Of a stretch of 64,000 nt of DNA, positions 61,030 to 64,000 are shown piece after piece. The stretch spans positions 62,001-126,000 of the forward strand of contig JAIOOS010000022.1 of the NCBI GenBank assembly GCA_021414305.1, in the 5' to 3' direction. Position 1 is the stretch's first letter, and each line of letters opens with the position of its first letter. The notes under the pieces are model-generated. The model was not told where the DNA came from. It worked only from the letters and a program-made list of their open reading frames with translations, and made no database searches. The translations under genes were made by a program, and so were the position numbers. Source of the DNA: Burkholderiales bacterium (GTDB taxonomy: Bacteria; Pseudomonadota; Gammaproteobacteria; Burkholderiales; Burkholderiaceae_C).

Positions 61030-62739
61030 ATGACCCAGCCTGCCTCGCCGACTCCCCGCTTCGACACCTTCTACAAATACGATGAGCTGACCCGGCTGCT
61101 CTTCGCCTACGCCGAGGCGCACCCGACCCTGGTGGCGGTGCGCTCGATCGGCAAGAGCCACGAGGGCCGCGACATCTGGGTCGCGACCGTCACCAACATC
61201 GCCACCGGCTCCGCCGCCGACAAGCCGGCGTTCTGGACCGACGGCAACATCCACGCCGCCGAGCTCACCGCCTCGACCGCGGTGCTCTACTACCTGCACG
61301 AGCTGGTGACGAAGTACGGCGGCGACGCCGACATCACCGAGCTGCTCGACAGCCGCGCGATCTACCTCTGCCCGCGCCTGAATCCCGACGGCGCCGAGCT
61401 GGCGCTCGCCGACCGGCCGCGCCACATCCGCTCCTCGACCCGCCCGTATCCGTTCGACGAGGCGCCGGTCGAGGGCCTGACGCCCGAAGACATCGACGGC
61501 GACGGCCGCGTGCTCTTCATGCGCGTCGCCGATCCGCACGGCGCCTACAAGAAGTGCGCCGCCGATCCGCGCCTGATGGTCGCGCGCGAGCCCGGCGAGT
61601 TCGGCGGCGAGTACTACCGGCTCATGCCCGAAGGCTTCGTGCAGAACTACGACGGCCTGACGGTGAAGGTGAACTCCGACGTCGAGGGCCTCGACCTGAA
61701 CCGCAACTTCCCGTCGTTCTGGCGCCAGGAGTTCGAGCAGGTGGGAGCCGGCGACTACCCGACCAGCGAGCCCGAGGTCAAGGCGATGGTCGACTTCATC
61801 GTCAGGCACAAGAACATCGGCGCGGCGATCAGCTACCACACGCACAGCGGCGTGATCCTCAGGCCGATGGGCACGCAGAGCGACGAGGACATGATTCCCG
61901 AGGACCTGTGGTCGATCAAGCGCTTCAGCGAGATCGGCGCCAAGCTCTCGGGCTACCCGGCGATCAGCATCTGGCACGACTTCAAGTACCACCCCAAGGA
62001 AGTGATCAGCGGCACCCAGGACTGGGTCTACGAGCACCTCGGCGCGCTGTTCTGGGTGGTCGAGATCTGGGCGCCGAACAAGGAAGCCGGGATCAACGAG
62101 TACAAGTGGGTCGACTGGTACCGCGAGCACCCGGTCGAGGACGACCTCAAGCTCATCAAGTGGAGCGACGAGCACTGCGGCGGCCAGGCGCACGTCGACT
62201 GGAAGGCGTTCATGCATCCGCAGCTCGGCCAGGTCGAGATCGGCGGCTGGGACAAGATGAACTACTGGCGCAACCCGCCGCCGCACCTGCGCGAGCGCGA
62301 GGCGGCGCGCTTCCCGAAGTGGATGACGAGGATCGCGCTCTCGCTGCCCAGGCTCGAGCTGCTTCGCACCGAGGTGCGCGCCCTCGGGCCCGACACCTGG
62401 CGGGTGCGCCTGGCGGTGGCCAACAGCGGCTGGCTGCCGGCCTACGTGACCAAGCGCGCCCTGCAGAGGAAGACGGTGCGCGGCGTGATGTTCGAGATCC
62501 ACCTGCCCGAAGGCGACCCCTCGGTCGCGCTGGTGAGCGGCAAGCCGCGCATGGAAGGGCCGCAGCTCGAGGGCCACGCGCCGAAGAACTCGCTCAACGC
62601 CTTCCTGCCCAGCCGCGAGGTGACCGCCGACCGCGCCGTCGGCGAGTGGGTGGTGCGCGCGCCGCAGGGAACCCGGCTCGCCCTCAGCGCCCGCGCCGAC
62701 CGGGCCGGCGTCGTGCGCGCCGAAGTCATCCTCGACTGA
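61030..62739 (+). CDS. M14-family zinc carboxypeptidase
   Basis: A 569-residue enzyme. NIHAAELT gives the HxxE zinc pair (about residues 76-79), SYHTHSG the third zinc His (about 272), PRLNPDG and NRNFPSFW are substrate pocket motifs, and WVVEIWAP carries the catalytic Glu. A C-terminal beta domain at about 440-569 is outside the usual catalytic fold. No signal peptide is visible, so it is cytoplasmic or exported without a classical signal. Metallo-carboxypeptidases remove C-terminal residues from peptides or peptidoglycan fragments. It comes directly after the two-component pair. Confidence 0.9.
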   Translation: MTQPASPTPRFDTFYKYDELTRLLFAYAEAHPTLVAVRSIGKSHEGRDIWVATVTNIATGSAADKPAFWTDGNIHAAELTASTAVLYYLHELVTKYGGDADITELLDSRAIYLCPRLNPDGAELALADRPRHIRSSTRPYPFDEAPVEGLTPEDIDGDGRVLFMRVADPHGAYKKCAADPRLMVAREPGEFGGEYYRLMPEGFVQNYDGLTVKVNSDVEGLDLNRNFPSFWRQEFEQVGAGDYPTSEPEVKAMVDFIVRHKNIGAAISYHTHSGVILRPMGTQSDEDMIPEDLWSIKRFSEIGAKLSGYPAISIWHDFKYHPKEVISGTQDWVYEHLGALFWVVEIWAPNKEAGINEYKWVDWYREHPVEDDLKLIKWSDEHCGGQAHVDWKAFMHPQLGQVEIGGWDKMNYWRNPPPHLREREAARFPKWMTRIALSLPRLELLRTEVRALGPDTWRVRLAVANSGWLPAYVTKRALQRKTVRGVMFEIHLPEGDPSVALVSGKPRMEGPQLEGHAPKNSLNAFLPSREVTADRAVGEWVVRAPQGTRLALSARADRAGVVRAEVILD

Positions 62740-62766
62740 TCGTTCGCCCGGGGTTGCCTCCGGAGG

Positions 62767-63780
62767 CTAGAACCGGAACCGCACCCCGCCCGCGATGCTG
62801 CTGCCCGACGACAGCGACGTCACCTTCTCGTACAGCGCGGCGACGTAGATGTCGGTGCGCTTCGAGAGGAAGTAGTCGTAGGCGAGCGAATAGGTCCGGT
62901 CGGTGACGCTCGGCAAGCCGTCGGGCTTCGCGTCCGAGTTGCCGTAGGCCGCGAGGATCAGGCCCTGGCCGATCGGCAGCGCGGCGCCGATCTGCCAGAG
63001 CGTGGTGTGGGTGTTGACCGCCGCGTCGGTCTTGATCCGGCCGAGCTGGCCGTACAGCCGCACCGCCTTGAAGTCGTAGGTCACGCTGGCCTGCACGATC
63101 GTCTGCTGATCGAAGCCCGCGGGCACCGGCAGCGCGCTGTTCTGGATCTTCTCCCACACCAGCGCCGTCGCGAACGGACCGGAGAGGTAGGACATGCTCA
63201 TGCCGTAGTTGTGCCCGTTGTCGAGCACGCCGCCGTTGATCTCGCGGGCGTTGGCGACGAAGTGCACGCGCAGCGGATCGCGCGGGTTGTTGGTGTAGGC
63301 GACCGAGTTGTTCCAGCTCCGGTCGGCCACGACGGCGCCGCCGAAGTACTGCCGGGTGCTCGGCGAGAAGCCGAGCGATTCGCCGAAGGCGTTGAAGGTG
63401 ACGGTGGTCAGGTAGAGCGGCGAGACGTTGCGGCCGAGCACGGTGGTGCCGAACTGGCCCGAGAGGCCGACGTTGGCGTCGCGGCCCCAGAACGCGTCGC
63501 CGCTGCTGCTGCCGATCGCGCCGGTGTCGACGCCGAAGTACGACTCGAGCCGGAACACCGCGCGCATGCCGCCGCCCAGGTCCTCGGTGCCGCGAAAGCC
63601 GAAGTAGCTGCGCGACATGTTGCCGCTGTCGAGCTGCCAGCGGTAGTCGCCGCCCGGCGCTCGGCTGTGGCTGCCCGAAGCGTCGAGCAGTCCGTAGATG
63701 ACGTTGTTCTGCGCCTGGGCATCGAGACTGCAGAGGGTCGCGGCGGCGGCCAGTGCGGCCGCGAAAAACGATCGGAGCAT
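62767..63780 (-). CDS. Gram-negative trimeric porin
   Basis: A 337-residue outer-membrane protein. The signal peptide MLRSFFAAALAAAATLCSLDAQA is followed by NNVIYGLLDASG, typical of betaproteobacterial OmpC-like porins. SRSYFGFRGTEDLGGGMRAVFRLES is the family signature (shown here across residues 55-79), and the protein ends in Phe (GVRFRF) for Bam recognition. It forms a water-filled diffusion pore. It is divergent from the gene starting at 63893 and convergent with the M14 peptidase. Confidence 0.92.
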   Translation of the reverse strand: MLRSFFAAALAAAATLCSLDAQAQNNVIYGLLDASGSHSRAPGGDYRWQLDSGNMSRSYFGFRGTEDLGGGMRAVFRLESYFGVDTGAIGSSSGDAFWGRDANVGLSGQFGTTVLGRNVSPLYLTTVTFNAFGESLGFSPSTRQYFGGAVVADRSWNNSVAYTNNPRDPLRVHFVANAREINGGVLDNGHNYGMSMSYLSGPFATALVWEKIQNSALPVPAGFDQQTIVQASVTYDFKAVRLYGQLGRIKTDAAVNTHTTLWQIGAALPIGQGLILAAYGNSDAKPDGLPSVTDRTYSLAYDYFLSKRTDIYVAALYEKVTSLSSGSSIAGGVRFRF

Positions 63781-63892
63781 GCGTGGAATCTTCTTCCGGC
63801 CTGGGCAGTCGAGGGTGTGGGCGCCGAGCGAAGCGCGGCACGGGGCGTATTCTGGCGCACGGGCACAATCGGCGCCCCGAACAAGGAGAGGC

Positions 63893-64000
63893 GTGGAGAT
63901 CGTTGTCAACGGCGCGTCGCGCGCCCTTCCCGATGCATTGGCCGAGCCGCAGATGCCTTTGCTCTGGGCCCTGCGCGATCTGCTCGGCCTGACCGGCACC
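63893..64000 (+). CDS. [2Fe-2S] subunit of a molybdenum hydroxylase, N-terminal end only
   Basis: A gene cut by the window end. GTG at 63893 after AAGGAGAG opens 36 residues: a beta-grasp start (VEIVVNGASRAL), then MPLLWALRDLLGLTGT, the sequence just before the first [2Fe-2S] cysteines in isoquinoline 1-oxidoreductase alpha / xanthine dehydrogenase small subunits. The large molybdopterin subunit probably follows beyond the window. Substrate unknown. Confidence 0.8.
   Translation, partial: MEIVVNGASRALPDALAEPQMPLLWALRDLLGLTGT

Overview
The window is uniformly very GC-rich and tightly packed. Gene content points to a betaproteobacterium of the Burkholderiales: the end of a high-potential iron-sulfur protein (HiPIP), an lptA-lptB-rpoN block, a trimeric porin of the betaproteobacterial type, an mdtABC-type RND pump followed by an OprM-like channel, and many ATGA start/stop overlaps. 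The species cannot be fixed from sequence alone. No rRNA, tRNA, CRISPR array, integrase or complete insertion sequence was seen. No gene-free stretch exceeds 300 bases; the longest is about 240 bases, at 21297-21533.

Region by region. 1-4.9 kb: HiPIP end, a small exported protein, a hydrolase with a membrane-bound AraC-type regulator, and a dienelactone hydrolase overlapping an RCC1-repeat lipoprotein. 4.9-9.65 kb: a three-gene unit of an alkyl-DHAP-synthase-like flavoprotein, a glycerol-3-phosphate dehydrogenase-like flavoprotein and an FGGY kinase. 9.6-13.5 kb: acyl-CoA synthetase, quinone-oxidoreductase-like protein, pirin. 13.5-21.3 kb: sugar-acid catabolism (IlvD/Edd dehydratase; SDR, FAH-family hydrolase and UxaA-family dehydratase in one unit), with a methyltransferase, two small proteins and an ArsR regulator with an SDR between them. 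21.5-31 kb: mdtA-mdtB-mdtC-outer membrane factor. 31-35.8 kb: fadD, two unknown proteins, rsmE, an MFS carrier. 35.8-43.3 kb, minus strand: argS, SPOR protein, dsbA, lptA, lptB, rpoN, rlmL-like. 43.4-47.6 kb: Ser/Thr kinase with a cyclic-nucleotide-binding domain, PsiF-repeat protein, haloacid dehalogenase and malate synthase. 47.6-55.4 kb, minus strand: an accessory island with a type III restriction-modification system (mod, res) and two further genes, a nucleotidyltransferase-fold protein overlapping an unknown protein. 55.5-64 kb: DHA2 carrier with an FAD reductase, class II glutamine amidotransferase, LytS/LytTR two-component pair, M14 carboxypeptidase, porin, and the start of a molybdenum-hydroxylase [2Fe-2S] subunit.

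The best candidates for something not well described are: (i) the two extra genes translationally coupled at the end of the type III R-M operon; (ii) the flavoprotein/flavoprotein/kinase unit at 4.9-9.65 kb; and (iii) dispersed palindromic elements bounded by CCCTCACC/GGTGAGGG that have entered two reading frames and are translated, one inside the GlpD-like protein and one forming a tail of about 60 residues on MdtB.
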